The notes under the pieces were generated by a model. The model ran no database searches and was not told where the DNA came from. It saw only the letters and a list, made by a program, of their open reading frames with translations. From Planctomycetia bacterium (GTDB lineage Bacteria > Planctomycetota > Planctomycetia > Pirellulales > Thermoguttaceae), in contig JAUNSJ010000010.1 of NCBI GenBank assembly GCA_030539295.1, forward strand, positions 1-64,000: a stretch of 64,000 nucleotides of DNA, written 5' to 3'. Position numbers and translations under genes: made by a program. Within the stretch, counting starts at the first letter, position 1. Every line of letters starts with the position of its first letter. Positions 62,929 to 64,000 of the stretch are shown here, piece after piece.

Positions 62929-64000
62929 TTAAACAAATCGGAAATTTCCAATTTCTATTGTGGACTTACGCGTCAGCTCGGTCAATCCCCATACAAGGGC
63001 ATCCATACGGTCAGGCGAATCTTCCAGTTCTCCTCCCGCGTAACTGCACAACTCCTCCTCGAGTTCCGGAAACGCACCCACATGGTGCACCAGGCCCTGT
63101 TCATACAGCCCGGCGATAGGCTCCGCACGGATGATCTTGCCTCGGCTTGCGTGCACTCTCTTGACCGGGAGCGACGCCTCGACGTTCTCCAGAACAGAGA
63201 CGACCAAGTCTCCGCCCTGATTCACTTCCGCGACGACGCGGTCCGCCTGAAATCGATGATACGCCTCAACAACGCGACGCGCCCACTGCACGGGCGTACC
63301 CACCAGACTGTAATCGGCAAGCACATAATAATGTACTCGCGAGGACTCCTCCTGCTTCCGGCCCACAACGACTATTCCTGTATGGTCACTTCGCTCCGTG
63401 TGCGTTACAGCCGGGTCAACCGCAACGACAATTCGCTCAAGGTCATCCGGAATCTCGTTAATGCGGTACGGATCGATCATGGTTTCCGAACGCCATAGTG
63501 CGTTTTCACACACCTCTGACCAGTTCCCGTTCACAAAACGGTCGCGCGACCGCCCGGTCAAGGCGCCCAGAGTCTTCTCCAAATAATCGCGACTTATATT
63601 TCTCGCGTTATCACCGGGATTCATTCGGAATGAAACGAAATCGTCAGCGAACGGCAGAGGCGTGCGATCTTCACAAACTTTCTCTACGAACATGCGGTAG
63701 ACCCAGTGATTCTTCGGAGTCGGATTACAATCGTAGTAGCAGCGATTACGCCAGTGCAAAACTTTCATGGCCAGACGCGTCTTCGCTATTTCTATCGAGG
63801 TATAGGGAATCTGAGACACTTCGTTAAAATAAATTAATCCATATTCCTTACCAAGAATTTTTTCAACCCGGGCAGAGTCATCAAGTCCGCCAAACCAGAT
63901 CTGTGAGCCATTTCCAATCTCCAGATACAGGTCACTTTTATTGAGCATTTTTTCGAAGCCCGCGCGATCTATCTTGAACCGAAGGCGAAGCACCTTCGGA
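62929..64000 (-). CDS. phage terminase large subunit, N-terminus outside window
   Basis: The C-terminal 357 or so residues of a TerL protein, which cuts concatemeric phage DNA and drives it through the portal. The reading frame continues past the window edge, so the Walker A motif is not seen. Walker B-like YGLIYFNEVSQ, then an RNase H-type nuclease domain with its acidic triad in VVAVDPAVTHTERSDHTG, RVVAEVNQGGD and DSPDRMDALVWGL, are all present. The frame is intact, so at least this part is not decayed. The gene ends 49 bases before the small HTH gene. Confidence 0.85.
   Translation of the reverse strand, partial: PKVLRLRFKIDRAGFEKMLNKSDLYLEIGNGSQIWFGGLDDSARVEKILGKEYGLIYFNEVSQIPYTSIEIAKTRLAMKVLHWRNRCYYDCNPTPKNHWVYRMFVEKVCEDRTPLPFADDFVSFRMNPGDNARNISRDYLEKTLGALTGRSRDRFVNGNWSEVCENALWRSETMIDPYRINEIPDDLERIVVAVDPAVTHTERSDHTGIVVVGRKQEESSRVHYYVLADYSLVGTPVQWARRVVEAYHRFQADRVVAEVNQGGDLVVSVLENVEASLPVKRVHASRGKIIRAEPIAGLYEQGLVHHVGAFPELEEELCSYAGGELEDSPDRMDALVWGLTELTRKSTIEIGNFRFV

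Noticed and set aside
1..64000. CRISPR array, rRNA or insertion sequence
   Set aside because: No regularly spaced direct repeats, rRNA segments or transposase-like proteins were seen.

Overview
The window looks like chromosomal DNA of a member of the Planctomycetota. Supporting signs are a ribosomal protein L17 with large internal insertions, a zinc-ribbon plus GYF_2-like membrane protein, a very long orphan protein of a kind common in that phylum, a eukaryote-like isoleucyl-tRNA synthetase, and several genes without a clear Shine-Dalgarno site. The finer placement (a gut or anaerobic Pirellulales-like lineage) is a guess, helped only by a pyrophosphate-type phosphofructokinase. Many genes are preceded by sigma70-like promoters (TTG-rich -35, 15-17 bases, TATAAT-like -10).

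Layout. 1-16 kb: a YfhO-like membrane protein, an NAD(P)-binding SDR protein, a membrane PP2C phosphatase fused to a histidine-kinase-like ATPase, a dynamin/YcjF-like GTPase, a DUF445 membrane protein, then a minus-strand group ileS - beta-propeller protein - nuclease, and a zinc-ribbon flavin-binding-fold protein. 16-33 kb: the complete S10-spc-alpha ribosomal cluster on the minus strand (rpsJ to rplQ with secY, adk, map, rpoA). It lacks rpmD and infA and has an extra promoter before rpmJ. 33-39 kb: a sodium:solute symporter, an HU-type DNA-binding protein, and a three-gene acyl-chain operon (ketosynthase, dehydratase, AMP-ligase). 39-45 kb: an AT-richer, tightly packed operon encoding a radical SAM/SPASM enzyme, a radical-SAM-like partner that has lost its iron-sulfur motif, a GT39 membrane glycosyltransferase and two related small envelope proteins. 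45-51 kb: a structured noncoding stretch, a YbjN-like protein, PPi-phosphofructokinase, a GYF_2-like protein, a porin and a cysteine-rich orphan. 51-60.7 kb: a 1566-residue orphan, a metallophosphoesterase, hemL, tmk, rplM and rpsI. 60.8-64 kb: phage genes (portal, small HTH protein, large terminase), the last running off the end.

Most of the window is housekeeping. The most novel-looking parts are the radical SAM operon (39.8-44.9 kb), the hairpin-dense noncoding region just beyond it (45.1-45.6 kb), a hairpin type seen twice with the same apex but different stems (39.5 and 51.4 kb), and the 1566-residue orphan. No CRISPR array, rRNA or complete tRNA was seen.
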